The notes: generated from the sequence alone by a model not told the origin. Positions 43,605 through 56,130 are shown, counted from the first letter of the stretch. The stretch: 64,000 nt of DNA from Saccharopolyspora aridisoli (GCF_004348445.1 NZ_SMKV01000014.1:93190-157189), one strand, 5' to 3'. Numbers and translations: made by a program.

Positions 43605-44116
43605 TGGCCGACGCGCTGGTGTTCCACTTCGCCGACGAGACCCAGGCGCGCATTCGCGGCCTGCGGAAACGGCTCGGCGAAGCCGGAATCCCCGGCGCGG
43701 GCGACCGTCCGAGGGTGACGCTCGCCGTTGCGGGCAGCATCCCTCCCCCAGCGCGCACGGCGTTGCGCTGCGAGCTGGAGCTGCTGTCGATACCGGATCT
43801 GTGGCTGAACACCCTGGGCACGCTGCCCGGTGACGAGCGGATGCTGCTGTTGGGCGCGGTCGTCGACACCGAGCTGCTGGCGGTGCACTCCGCCGTGCAC
43901 GACGTGCTGGCGGGAAAGGTGAAAGACCCGTCGGCCTACTACTTCCCAGGTGCCTGGGTCCCCTGTTGCGCGCTCGCCAAGGGCCTCGACACCGACCAGC
44001 TGGCCGCCGCCTTCTCCGCGCTGCTCCCACCCGAACCCGTGCGAGCAGCGGTTCGCGAGATCAGCGTCGTCGACACCCGCACCGGAGACGCGGAAACCCT
44101 CCTGACGACCAGGTAG
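43604..44116 (+). CDS. 2'-5' RNA ligase / 2H phosphoesterase-like protein lacking both catalytic His motifs
   Basis: The 170-residue product follows the 2H phosphoesterase layout: a first motif region RPRVTLAV (37-42) and a second WVPCCALAKGL (118-128). Active members have H-x-T at both places. Here the first His is Arg37, and the second H-x-T is Cys121-Cys122-Ala123. Catalysis by the standard mechanism is therefore unlikely and a binding role more probable. ATG overlaps the mutY stop (TGATG), implying coupled expression. Alternative families cannot be excluded without structure comparison. Confidence 0.7.
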   Translation: MADALVFHFADETQARIRGLRKRLGEAGIPGAGDRPRVTLAVAGSIPPPARTALRCELELLSIPDLWLNTLGTLPGDERMLLLGAVVDTELLAVHSAVHDVLAGKVKDPSAYYFPGAWVPCCALAKGLDTDQLAAAFSALLPPEPVRAAVREISVVDTRTGDAETLLTTR

Positions 44117-44143
44117 CCGTCGGGTGAGCGACGAAGTCACCTC

Positions 44144-44317
44144 CTCCTTGCCCCACCTGAGCAACTCGCACCGCCGGGGGCCTCAGACGTTGTCCGGTGA
44201 GGACAGCCGCAGCGCCGCGCATCGACGCACTCCAGTCGCGATCCCGGAGCCAGAGGGCGTCCGCGGTACCCCCCACCCGCACCGCTGAGCAAGCCGACCA
44301 CGATCTCTCCGCTGAAG
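44144..44317 (+). repeat. Dispersed intergenic repeat, copy C
   Basis: Plus-strand copy resembling 4631-4797 over about 165 bp: CACCGCCGGGGG, a GGACAGCCG block, a central GGGCGTC, and GCTGAG then CTGAAG near the end. It starts about 28 bp after the stop of the 2H-like gene and has the same orientation. CTGAG/CTCAG bracket the CACCGCC core. Confidence 0.6.
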
Positions 44318-44384
44318 TTGCCGACCTTGGGCTGAACGGCCACTTTGGACGTGCAGGACCTCCACTACTGCAGGAGGAGAGTTC

Positions 44385-45065
44385 ATGTACGTCCTCGGCG
44401 CGGGAATCCTCGCGCACGGGATCGCCGCGAAGGGACCGGAAGGCGTCGTGTTCGCCAACCTGGATCTTCGCGTCGAGCCCGGTTCGCTGACCGTGGTGAC
44501 CGGGCCGAGCGGCTCCGGGCGCACGTCGCTGCTGCTGGTGCTGTGCGGGCGGCTGCGGATCATCACCGGTGAGCTGGAGGTCGACGGGTTCCCGTTGCCG
44601 CGCAAGGCCCGCAAGGTGCGCAAGCTGATCCGGCCGGCCCGGCTGCGACCGGGCTGCGAGCTGGAGCAGCGGCACCGGGTCCGGGAGGCGATCACCGAGC
44701 GCAGGCTGATCAGCGGCACCAACAAAGCTTCCCTCGAACTGGGCTTGGAACTCGTCGGGTTGGACGTGGACCGGTCGATGCTGATCGGCGAGCTGCCCGC
44801 GGAGGAGCAGCTGCTGCTCGCGGTCGCTCTCGCCGCCGCCCCCGCGCCCGCCGGGATCGTGGTGGACGACGTCGACGCAGGACTCACCCAGTCCGGCCGG
44901 GCGCGGGTGTGGGCGGCGCTGCGCGAGGTCACCCGGATCGGGATGACGGTGATCGCCAGCTCCACCGACCGCCCTCCCGGGGACGTCAACGTGGTCCGCC
45001 TGCCCGTGGGCCGGTTCTACGAGCCGACCGCGGAGATCGAGCTGGCGGAAAAGGCCGGCAGGTGA
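44385..45065 (+). CDS. Degenerate ABC-type ATPase-like protein
   Basis: The 226-residue protein keeps the ABC nucleotide-binding fold but is altered in every catalytic motif: Walker A is GPSGSGRTS (40-48, Lys to Arg46), the LSGGQ signature reads LPAEEQ (137-142), the Walker B/catalytic Glu position is VVDDVD (Asp162), and the H-loop His is replaced at TD (Thr194). It may bind but not normally hydrolyse ATP. It overlaps the start of a YhgE/Pip membrane protein, so the two probably form a complex. GGAGGAG precedes the ATG. It follows repeat copy C. Confidence 0.8.
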   Translation: MYVLGAGILAHGIAAKGPEGVVFANLDLRVEPGSLTVVTGPSGSGRTSLLLVLCGRLRIITGELEVDGFPLPRKARKVRKLIRPARLRPGCELEQRHRVREAITERRLISGTNKASLELGLELVGLDVDRSMLIGELPAEEQLLLAVALAAAPAPAGIVVDDVDAGLTQSGRARVWAALREVTRIGMTVIASSTDRPPGDVNVVRLPVGRFYEPTAEIELAEKAGR

Positions 45066-47002
45066 GGGCCGTTCGGCTCGCCTGGCTGGAGTTGCGGCGC
45101 TTTCGCGGCCGGCTGCTCCGGCTGGTGCCGCTGGTCCTGGTCCTGGTTCCGCTGCTGTACGGGGCGCTGTACCTGTGGTCGAACTGGAACCCCTACGGCA
45201 AGCTCAACCGGGTTCCGGTCGCGGTGGTCAACAACGACCGGGCGGTGGACCGCGAGGGGGAGCACCTCGACGCCGGCGTGCAGTTCATCAAGCAGCTCAA
45301 GGTCGACGACGTCTTCGACTGGCGGTTCGTCCGGGGCACCGAGGCTCGGCGCGGGCTCGCCGAGGGACGCTACTACTTCGTCATCGAGGTCCCGTCCGAT
45401 TTCAGCGCCAAGCTGGCGGCAGCCGCTGACGGCAACCCGAAGCGGGCGGCGGTGAGGCTGACGAAGAACGACGCCAACGGCTACATCGCTGGGATCATGG
45501 CCGACACCGTCAAGACCGAGCTGCAGAACCAGATCAACGCCGCCGCGCACGCCAGCTACGCCCGCGCCCTCTACGGTGAGCTCGGCCAGATGCGGGAGGA
45601 GCTGCACGCCGCCTCGGAGGCGTCGAAGAAGCTCGTCGACGGCACCGAGTTGAGCAAGCAGGGCGCGGCCGCGCTCACCCGCGGGCTCGGTGGGGTGCGG
45701 GACGGCACGAGCCTGGTCTCCAACGGCGTGCGGGACATCTCGGAGGCGACGGGGCAGCTGGACAGGCAGCTCAACAGCGTCGCCGGCTTCACCGCCGATG
45801 AGCTTCCCGGTGCGGTCAACGCGCTCGTCAACGCCAGCGGTGTCGCGGTCAGCGGGCTGACGTCGATCTCGACCGCGACGGGGATGCTGGAGCAGCAGGC
45901 CGCCGACGGGCTCTCCGCCGTGCAGAGGCTCGGTTCTGCGCACCCCGAGCTGCGCGGCGATCCGGCCTACCAGCAGGCCCTGGACACCTCCCGCCGACTC
46001 GCCGGTGGCGCGTCGGCGGCCGACGCTCGGGCGCGGGAGTCGCTGCGGACCGCGGAGGAGGCCAGCCGCCGGGCGCAGGCGCTGCAGGCCAGCATGGGGC
46101 CGCTGCAAGAGCGCGTCCGGTCGATCACCGCGCCGGTGGACACCCTGCACTCCGGGACGACGCAGGTGGCGGCGGGCTCGCAGGGCATCACCGGCGGTTT
46201 GAACTCGCTGGTGGCGGGCAGCAACGTGCTCCAGACGGGCGCGGGTCAGCTCAACGGCGGGTCGAAGGAGCTGCAGATGATGATCAACGACACGCTGGGG
46301 CGGATTCCGCCGACCAACCCGACCCAGGTCGCGCGCGCCGCCGACGTCCTGGGTTCGCCGACCGAGATCCACACCGCCAACGTCAACCCCGCCCACGTCT
46401 ACGGGCGCGGTCTGGCTCCGCTCTTCTTCGCGATCGCGCTGTGGGTGTTCGGGCTGCTCGCGTACCTGCTGCTCAAGCCGGTGAACCTGCGGGCGCTGGC
46501 GGACAGGATCAACCCGTTCTCGATCGCCGTCGCCGGATTGCTGCCCGCTGCGGTGCTGGGCGTGATCGGCGGCCTGGTGCTGTTCGCGGTGGTCAACTTC
46601 GGGCTCGGGCTCGATCCGGTGCACGTGCCCTGGACGCTCGGGATCCTGTCGCTGGCGGCCGTGACGTTCGTGGCCATCGACCACCTGCTGCGCACCGCGC
46701 TCGGCGCGATCGGCTACCTGCTGTCGCTGGTGCTGCTGATCGTGCAGGTCACCGCGTGCGGCGGCCTGTACCCGATGGAGACGACACCGGCCCCGTTCCA
46801 GGCGATCCACCCGTTCCTGCCGATGACCTACCTGGTCGACGGGTTGCGGGTGACGATCTCCGGCGGTCTGGCGATGCACCTGCACCGGGACGTGGCCGTG
46901 CTGGGAGGCGTGCTGCTGGTGGTGGTGCTGCTGACGACGCTCGTGCTGCACCGGCAGCGCACGTGGACGCTGGGGCGCCTGCACCCGCAGTTCGAGCTGT
47001 GA
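45062..47002 (+). CDS. YhgE/Pip domain-containing membrane protein
   Basis: The 646-residue protein has one N-terminal transmembrane helix (~19-38) followed by the Pip motif YLWSNWNPYGKLNRVPVAVVN, a long extracellular helical/coiled-coil region (~150-430) and six C-terminal helices of the ABC-2 permease type (~435-635). Relatives include Lactococcus Pip phage receptor, Bacillus YhgE and EsaA of type VII secretion. GTG 45062 overlaps the stop of the ATPase-like gene. With that protein it resembles an exporter-like complex; cargo is unknown. Confidence 0.88.
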   Translation: MRAVRLAWLELRRFRGRLLRLVPLVLVLVPLLYGALYLWSNWNPYGKLNRVPVAVVNNDRAVDREGEHLDAGVQFIKQLKVDDVFDWRFVRGTEARRGLAEGRYYFVIEVPSDFSAKLAAAADGNPKRAAVRLTKNDANGYIAGIMADTVKTELQNQINAAAHASYARALYGELGQMREELHAASEASKKLVDGTELSKQGAAALTRGLGGVRDGTSLVSNGVRDISEATGQLDRQLNSVAGFTADELPGAVNALVNASGVAVSGLTSISTATGMLEQQAADGLSAVQRLGSAHPELRGDPAYQQALDTSRRLAGGASAADARARESLRTAEEASRRAQALQASMGPLQERVRSITAPVDTLHSGTTQVAAGSQGITGGLNSLVAGSNVLQTGAGQLNGGSKELQMMINDTLGRIPPTNPTQVARAADVLGSPTEIHTANVNPAHVYGRGLAPLFFAIALWVFGLLAYLLLKPVNLRALADRINPFSIAVAGLLPAAVLGVIGGLVLFAVVNFGLGLDPVHVPWTLGILSLAAVTFVAIDHLLRTALGAIGYLLSLVLLIVQVTACGGLYPMETTPAPFQAIHPFLPMTYLVDGLRVTISGGLAMHLHRDVAVLGGVLLVVVLLTTLVLHRQRTWTLGRLHPQFEL

Positions 47003-47080
47003 GCCGTTCTCTGGGCGGTCGACCGGGAGTGAGATCGACGAGACACGGTGCTCTGCGCGAAACGCTCGTAGGGTTGAGCC

Positions 47081-47389
47081 ATGGCTGTTGTGAAGATCAA
47101 TGCGATCGAGGTCCCCGAAGGTTCCGGCCCGGAGCTGGAGAAGCGCTTCGCCTCCCGCCACGGCTCGGTCGACGACGCACCTGGCTTCCTGGGATTCGAG
47201 CTGCTGCGCCCGGTCAAGGGCGACAACCGGTACTTCGTCTACACGAAGTGGGAGACCGAGGAGGACTTCCAGAACTGGGCCAACGGCCCGGCCAAGGAAG
47301 CCCACGCGGGCGAGCGGAAGAACCCCGTCGCCTCCGGCTCCAGCCTTCTCGAGTTCGAGGTCGTGCTGGGCTCGCACCCGGAGAAGTGA
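47081..47389 (+). CDS. mhuD: Heme-degrading monooxygenase, MhuD family
   Basis: The 102-residue ABM-fold protein is very similar to M. tuberculosis MhuD: it starts MAVVKINAIEVPEG, and the residues needed for heme degradation, Asn7, Trp66 and His75, are at identical positions. MhuD opens heme and releases iron without CO, giving mycobilin. The gene order also matches (Rv3592 lies after mutY). It is convergent with the VanJ-like gene with a single base between the stop codons. Confidence 0.94.
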   Translation: MAVVKINAIEVPEGSGPELEKRFASRHGSVDDAPGFLGFELLRPVKGDNRYFVYTKWETEEDFQNWANGPAKEAHAGERKNPVASGSSLLEFEVVLGSHPEK

Positions 47390-47390
47390 A

Positions 47391-48392
47391 TCAGCCGGCG
47401 ACGCGCAGGGTCGTGAACACGGCCCTGTGGTCGCTGCCTGGGATGTCGATGACCTCGTAGTCCTCCGCGCGAACGCCGCCCGAGGACAGCACGTGGTCGA
47501 TGGTCACCGGTGGCGCGGTCCAGCCCGCAGGCCACGTCGGCGTCAGACCCGCGCCCACCGTGGCGGCGGCGTCGAGATAACCCCGGCCGATGAGGTCCTT
47601 GAGCCGCGTGTGGTCGAGGGTCGCGTTGAAATCGCCCGCCATCACCCGCGGCTGCCCGGTCAGCGAGGGCTCGGGCAGCGCGACCAGGTCGTGCGCCCAG
47701 ATCTTCGCGGTGTCGGCCCCCATCGGGTAGAGCGGGTGCACCGCGACGAACTCCACGTCCCGGCCCACCGGCACGTCCACCAGCGCTGACGGTTGCGCCA
47801 GTGTCGTCCTCGGCACCAGCGCGAGCTCGCGCAGCGGGTAGCGGGAGACGATCCCGGTGCCGTCGGCCTTCGGGCCCGGCTGCAGGACCCGGTTCGGCAG
47901 CTCCGCGAACAGGCCCGCCCGATCCAGCTCGGCGACCACCTCCGGGGTCAGCTCCTGGAGGCTGAGCACGTCCACGCGCCTGCCCCGGACCTCCTCGACG
48001 ATCTTGGCGGCGTCGGCGCCGCCGAAGTAGGTGTTCACCGACAGCACGCGCAGCGGCTCGCCCTCGGCGGCCACCTGGTCCGGCAGCACGCGCGGGACGA
48101 CGGTGTAGATCAGCGCGGCCGTCGCCAGCAGTGCGAAGAGCACGCTCAGCCAGCGCCGCAACAGCGAACCGAGCAGCACCAGCACCGATCCGGCGACCAC
48201 CGCGTACGGGGTCAGCGCGGTCAGCGCCACGGTGTAGCGCTCGACGTCGAGCTCGACGATCGGCAGCGCCGCCCACCCCAGGAAGGCCAGCGTGAGCAGC
48301 GACAGCAGCGCCGTCGCGCAGCCACCGCCGGGTTTGCGGGCGACCTCATCGTCCACCGGCTCGTCGACCACCTCGCGCGCCGTGCGCGTCAT
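47391..48392 (-). CDS. Membrane endonuclease/exonuclease/phosphatase-family protein (VanJ-like)
   Basis: The 333-residue protein has three N-terminal transmembrane helices (~28-105) and an extracellular EEP domain with SVNTYFGGAD (metal Asn), LSLQEL (Glu), HPLYP, VMAGDFNATLDH (Asp/Asn) and GSDHRAV (Asp-His). This layout matches Streptomyces VanJ, linked to teicoplanin resistance through lipid-phosphate chemistry, and many actinobacterial proteins of unknown role. ATG 48392 follows GGAGG by 5 nt; the frame extends upstream through the promoter of the DedA gene but is not coding there. Confidence 0.85.
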   Translation of the reverse strand: MTRTAREVVDEPVDDEVARKPGGGCATALLSLLTLAFLGWAALPIVELDVERYTVALTALTPYAVVAGSVLVLLGSLLRRWLSVLFALLATAALIYTVVPRVLPDQVAAEGEPLRVLSVNTYFGGADAAKIVEEVRGRRVDVLSLQELTPEVVAELDRAGLFAELPNRVLQPGPKADGTGIVSRYPLRELALVPRTTLAQPSALVDVPVGRDVEFVAVHPLYPMGADTAKIWAHDLVALPEPSLTGQPRVMAGDFNATLDHTRLKDLIGRGYLDAAATVGAGLTPTWPAGWTAPPVTIDHVLSSGGVRAEDYEVIDIPGSDHRAVFTTLRVAG

Positions 48393-48582
48393 CCCTGCCT
48401 CCGTCTGCTCCCCGGCCCCGGCCATCCGGACGTCCGACGCCCCAGGATGGTTGCTCCCCAGCCTGCCAAAGATCACCGGACACGCCGATGAGTGCCACAG
48501 GTCACACGGGCTCGGGGAGAAACGCCGACATCCGCTGGAATCATGGGGTGAACGGACAAACGACCCCCGGAGCTCGCCCCGC

Positions 48583-49308
48583 ATGGATCTGACGACGACA
48601 GCCGCCACGTCCGCCCAGCCCACCGGCTTCACGGCCTGGGTGATCGGGGTGATGGAAACCCTCGGGGGTCCCGGCGCTGGAATGATCATCGCGCTCGAGA
48701 ACCTGTTCCCGCCGATCCCGTCCGAGCTGATCCTGCCGCTGGCCGGGTTCACCGCGAGCCGCGGCGACATGTCGCTGATCGGGGCGATCCTGTGGACCAC
48801 GCTGGGCTCGTTGGTCGGTGCTCTCGCGCTCCACTGGCTCGGAGCGAAGCTGGGCCGGGAGCGGACGCGCGCGATCGCGGCGAAGCTGCCGCTGGTGAAG
48901 CTCTCCGACGTCGACAAGACCGAGGCGTGGTTCGCCAAGCACGGCGTGAAGGCCGTGTTCTTCGGCCGGATGATCCCGCTGTTCCGCAGCTTCATCTCGC
49001 TGCCCGCCGGGGTCGAGCAGATGCGGCTGAGCACGTTCGCGCTGTTCACGACGTTGGGCAGCCTGGTCTGGAACACGATCTTCGTGCTCGCCGGCTACCT
49101 GCTCGGCCAGCACTGGTACCTCGTCGAGCAGTACGCGGGACTGCTGTCCCGGGCCGTGGTGATCACCTCGGTGCTGACCGTCGTGGTGTTCGTGGCCCTC
49201 CGGATCCGCAACAACCGCCGGGACCAGGCGATCGCGGAGGCCCCCACGGTCCAGTTCGCTCGCGTCCAGACCGACCACCCCACCGAGGAGATCCGCCGGA
49301 TCCGCTGA
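48583..49308 (+). CDS. DedA family membrane protein
   Basis: The 241-residue protein has the DedA/SNARE-associated core: ALENLFPPIPSELILPLAG, GSLVGALALHWLGAKLGR and FFGRMIPLFRSFISLPAG with the conserved Arg, and about five hydrophobic segments. DedA proteins act in recycling undecaprenyl phosphate and other lipid carriers across the membrane. It stands divergent from the VanJ-like gene, also a lipid-phosphate candidate. Confidence 0.92.
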   Translation: MDLTTTAATSAQPTGFTAWVIGVMETLGGPGAGMIIALENLFPPIPSELILPLAGFTASRGDMSLIGAILWTTLGSLVGALALHWLGAKLGRERTRAIAAKLPLVKLSDVDKTEAWFAKHGVKAVFFGRMIPLFRSFISLPAGVEQMRLSTFALFTTLGSLVWNTIFVLAGYLLGQHWYLVEQYAGLLSRAVVITSVLTVVVFVALRIRNNRRDQAIAEAPTVQFARVQTDHPTEEIRRIR

Positions 49309-49409
49309 TCTGCGCGCGGCGGTTCCGGTCCGAACCGTCCATGACCGGTGTCTGCTGGCCCGGTCAGCACCGCCGCCGAACACCGCTGGAACTTTGCCCG
49401 AGACGGCGA

Positions 49410-49442
49410 ACGGCCCCCGCACCGAGTGGGTGCGGGGGCCGT
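49410..49442. terminator. Terminator between dedA and clpC
   Basis: A perfect 14-bp stem (49410-49423 with 49429-49442) over a 5-nt loop sits 12 bp from the clpC stop and serves both convergent genes. Confidence 0.85.
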
Positions 49443-49454
49443 GCCGCGTCCTGA

Positions 49455-52004
<2,550 letters not shown>

Positions 52005-52252
52005 TCGCACTCCCTGACTGCTGCGCCGGCGGTCTAGTTCCGGGACACGGCTTTAGCGCTACGCCGCGATCCACGACGGGTTCAGCACTCTTGGGGACCA
52101 CTCTAGTAGCCAACCCCGGTCGCGGTCCGTGCCCGCTACGCCACATTCTTGCCCGGCACTGTGCCCAACGGCGCGTTGGCCTGCAGGATTCCTGATCTCA
52201 GCACCGTTCCGCTGAGCGCGAACAGCGCGCGTCGAATCGTGACGCACCGTGT

Positions 52253-53112
<860 letters not shown>

Positions 53113-53116
<4 letters not shown>

Positions 53117-54207
53117 GCTCGGACCTCCCGGTACCGACGGATGAGCAGGTAGATCAGGTACGGGGCGCCCAGGATCGCGGTCACGATGCCGACCGGCAGT
53201 TCCAGGGTGCCGAACGCGGTCCGGGCGATCACGTCCGAACCGACCACCAACGCCGCGCCGAGCACGCCCGAGGTCAGCAGCGGTGGGCGGGAGGTGCGCG
53301 AAACCCGCAGCGCGATCTGCGGGGTGGCGAGCGCGACGAACTGGATCGGACCGGCCGCCGCGGTCGCGATGGAGGCCAGCACCACCGAGGCGAACAGCAG
53401 GAAGCCGCGCGCCAGGTCCATCCGAACGCCGAGGCCGCGCACCGTGTCGTCGTCGAACTGCAGCGCGCCCAGCACGTGGGCGCCGACGAGGGCCAGCGGG
53501 ACCAGCACGGCCAGCGCGATGCCGGACGGCACCACGTGCTCCCAGCCGCGAGCGTTGAGGCTGCCGGTCAGCCACACCATGGCGCGACCGGCGTCGTTGA
53601 CGTCGCCGACGGTCAGCAGCCAGTAGACGGCGTTGCTCGCCAGCGCGCTGACCCCCACGCCGACGAGCACCAACCGGTAGGAATCCACTCCTCGCCGATA
53701 GGCCAGCAGGTACACCGCGACGCCGGTGACCAGTCCGCCGACCAGCGCCACCACCGGCAGCCCGTAGTCGGACAGCGCACCGGACAGGCTGCCCGCCGTC
53801 CCCGCGAACACGATCACCCCGACGGCCGCGCACCCGGCGCCCCAGGTGATGCCGAGCATGTCCGGGCTGGCCAGCGGGTTGCGGGCCAGCGCCTGCATGA
53901 TCGCGCCCGCCAGGCCCAGCGCGGCACCCACGAGCAGCGCGGTCAGGCCGCGCGGCATCCGCAGCTCCCAGATGATGATCGACTGCGCGCGGTCACCACC
54001 GCCGAACAGCGTGCTGAGCACCTCGGCCGGGCTGATCTGGTACTCGCCGATCCCGACGTCGAGGACGAACACCGCCAGCAGCACCACGAGCCCGCCGACC
54101 AACGCCAGCAGCGGCCGGAGCCGGAACACGCCTGAGAACGGGCCGACGCGCAGCGGCCGCCGCCCGGTGACCTCCTCGACCGGCCGGTCCTGAACGGTCG
54201 CCGTCAT
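53113..54207 (-). CDS. Iron-siderophore ABC transporter permease (FecCD family), second subunit
   Basis: The 364-residue permease has about ten transmembrane helices and the FecCD motifs RMPRGLTALLVGAALGLAGAIMQALARNPLASPDMLG and a C-terminal LATPQIALRVSR coupling region. It forms a heterodimer with the neighbouring permease. Both junctions to its neighbours are 4-bp ATGA overlaps. Confidence 0.92.
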
Positions 54208-55277
54208 AGCCGCACCAACTTCCGGCGTCGCACGAGAGCGATGAAGAACGGGGCGCCGACCACCGCCAGCATCACGCCCACCTGCACCTCGGCCGGACGG
54301 GCGACGATGCGGCCGAGCACGTCGGTCAGCAGCACCAGCGAGGAGCCGAGCAGCGCGGCGAAGGGCAGCAGCCAGCGGTAGTCGGCGCCGGTGAAGTAGC
54401 GGGCGACGTGCGGCACGACCAGGCCGACGAAACCGATCGGCCCGCAGATCGCGACCGCCCCTCCGACCAGGACGCTCACCGCGGCGATCCCGGCGCGGCG
54501 CGCCCAGACCACCCGGTGGCCCAGCGAGCTGGCCACGTCCTCGCCCAGCGACAGCGCGTTGAGGCTGGTCGCGTTGGCCAGTCCCAGCACGAGCCCGACC
54601 ACCAGGAAGGGCGCGACCTGCGGCAGCACCGAGGGATCGGTGATGGCGATCGAGCCGACCTTCCAGAACCGGTAGGTGTCCATCGTCTGCTGGTCGGTGA
54701 GCACCAGGGCCGAGGTGATCGCGTGCAGCAGCGAGCTGATCGCCATGCCCGCCAGTGCCAGCGTCACCGGAGTCGCGCCGCCGCGGCCCATCGAGCCGAT
54801 CGCGAACACCGCCAGCGCGCCGACCAGCGAGCCGGCGAAGCCGAACCAGATGAAGCCGAACAGCGTGGTGATGCCGAAGGTGTAGACGGCGAGCACGACG
54901 CCGAGCCCCGCGCCCTGGGTGATGCCGAGGATGCCGGGGTCGGCGAGCGGGTTGCGCGTGTGGCCCTGCATCAGCGCACCGGCCAGACCGAGCGCGGCAC
55001 CGGTCAGCACGCCGGCGATGGTGCGCGGAACCCGCAGCTCCTGGATGATCAAGTCGTTCTCGGTGCCGCCGGGCGCGGCCAGACCGCTCCAGACCTCGGC
55101 GAGCGGGATCGTCTTGGCGCCGACCGCGATGCTCAGCACGACGCTGGCCAGCAGCACCAGCAGCAGCATCCCGATGCCGGTGAGGCGGCGGGAGCGTCTG
55201 CGCTTCAGGCGCTCACCAGGTGTGGCGGACGCGGTTTCCGACGTGGGCGGCTCGGTGAGAGCCTCCGTTCGAGCCAC
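54204..55277 (-). CDS. Iron-siderophore ABC transporter permease (FecCD family), first subunit
   Basis: The 357-residue permease has the FecCD signature RVPRTIAGVLTGAALGLAGALMQ and the coupling helix GLVVPHVARYFTG. GTG 55277 is chosen because GGGGAG lies 6 nt upstream; the frame is open to 55430. It is the first gene of the operon and lies 36 bp downstream of an iron box. No siderophore-binding protein is encoded in the operon. Confidence 0.92.
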   Translation of the reverse strand: MARTEALTEPPTSETASATPGERLKRRRSRRLTGIGMLLLVLLASVVLSIAVGAKTIPLAEVWSGLAAPGGTENDLIIQELRVPRTIAGVLTGAALGLAGALMQGHTRNPLADPGILGITQGAGLGVVLAVYTFGITTLFGFIWFGFAGSLVGALAVFAIGSMGRGGATPVTLALAGMAISSLLHAITSALVLTDQQTMDTYRFWKVGSIAITDPSVLPQVAPFLVVGLVLGLANATSLNALSLGEDVASSLGHRVVWARRAGIAAVSVLVGGAVAICGPIGFVGLVVPHVARYFTGADYRWLLPFAALLGSSLVLLTDVLGRIVARPAEVQVGVMLAVVGAPFFIALVRRRKLVRL

Positions 55278-55312
55278 GTCCCACTCCCCTTCGGTGTTCA
55301 CCCGGACGTCGC

Positions 55313-55331
55313 CTAGGTTAGGACAACCTAA
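55313..55331 (-). promoter_or_regulatory. Iron box (IdeR/DmdR operator) upstream of the siderophore permease operon
   Basis: The 19-bp minus-strand sequence TTAGGTTGTCCTAACCTAG closely matches the IdeR/DtxR consensus TTAGGTTAGGCTAACCTAA, with both half-sites nearly intact. It places the operon under iron-dependent repression. Confidence 0.85.
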
Positions 55332-55517
55332 GCCGCACCGACAGAGCGGGTTCGGATGTTCGCCATCACAACCGCGAGCGGAGGGAGTTGTTCGACTCCT
55401 CGGACGATGAGTTGATGAGCTGTTGCGCACGTGCCACCGGGCCGTTGTGCCAGTGGGTTCCCGGAAGCTCGATCAAACGCGGAGAACCGCGCGATTGAGT
55501 TATCCGAACGCAACAAA

Positions 55518-55554
55518 AGGCGTTCACCGGGCCCCGACGACCCGGCAAACGCCT
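55518..55554 (-). terminator. Rho-independent terminator of lsr2
   Basis: On the minus strand AGGCGTT and CCGGG-type arms form a two-part stem (AGGCGTT/AACGCCT outside, CCGGG/CCCGG inside) followed by TTTTGTTG. It begins 15 bp after the lsr2 stop. Confidence 0.85.
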
Positions 55555-55568
55555 CTTGAACGCGACTT

Positions 55569-55922
55569 TCAGTTCGCCTGGTGGTACTGCTCCACGATGT
55601 CGGCCGGGATACGACCGCGGTCCGAGACCTTCAGGCCGCGCTTGCGCGCCCATTCGCGAATGGCCTGGTTCTGCTCGCGGTCCGCACTGGTGGAACCACC
55701 AGTGGAACGCGCGGCCGCACCCGGGCGCGGACCCGGCTTCTTCCGACCACCGGCGCGCCGCGCGTTGGAGACGTAGTTGGCCAGCGCCTCCCGCAGATCG
55801 CCGGCATTGTCGGCGGAAAGGTCGATCTGGTACGACACGCCGTCCAATCCGAACTCAACGGTTTCGTCGGCCTGCCCACCATCCAGATCGTCGACAAGGG
55901 TGACAGTGACCTTCTGCGCCAT
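55569..55922 (-). CDS. lsr2: Nucleoid-associated protein Lsr2
   Basis: The 117-residue protein has the N-terminal oligomerisation domain ([31 protein letters not shown]) and the C-terminal DNA-binding domain with [19 protein letters not shown], whose RGR loop enters the AT-rich minor groove. Lsr2 is the H-NS-like silencer of foreign DNA in actinobacteria. GGGGAGGA precedes the ATG by 8 nt. It sits between lysS and the siderophore operon, matching the clpC-lsr2-lysS order of mycobacteria with the siderophore genes inserted. Confidence 0.97.
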   Translation of the reverse strand: MAQKVTVTLVDDLDGGQADETVEFGLDGVSYQIDLSADNAGDLREALANYVSNARRAGGRKKPGPRPGAAARSTGGSTSADREQNQAIREWARKRGLKVSDRGRIPADIVEQYHQAN

Positions 55923-56130
55923 CTTCGAAGTCCTCCCCGAGCAAAAAATTGTGCTTTAGCGGGACAGCAACCATCTGCCGGGAGCGGAAACCCCCTCGCC
56001 AGAACGCCAGCCGCACTTGGGCAAGTACGCCAAAAGCCGTCGCCGACACATTCTGGGGTCAGGTTAGCGCAGGGACTCCGATAATGCACTCATCCGGTCC
56101 ACAAAATTCTGTTGAGCCACCCTGATCGGG

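Noticed and set aside
45017..47377. Minus-strand frame of 786 codons
   Set aside because: Reverse shadow of the YhgE/Pip and MhuD genes.
52005..52252. ClgR box upstream of clpC
   Set aside because: A CGCT-N5-GCG-like string is present near 52057, but spacing and flanks do not fit the known consensus well enough.
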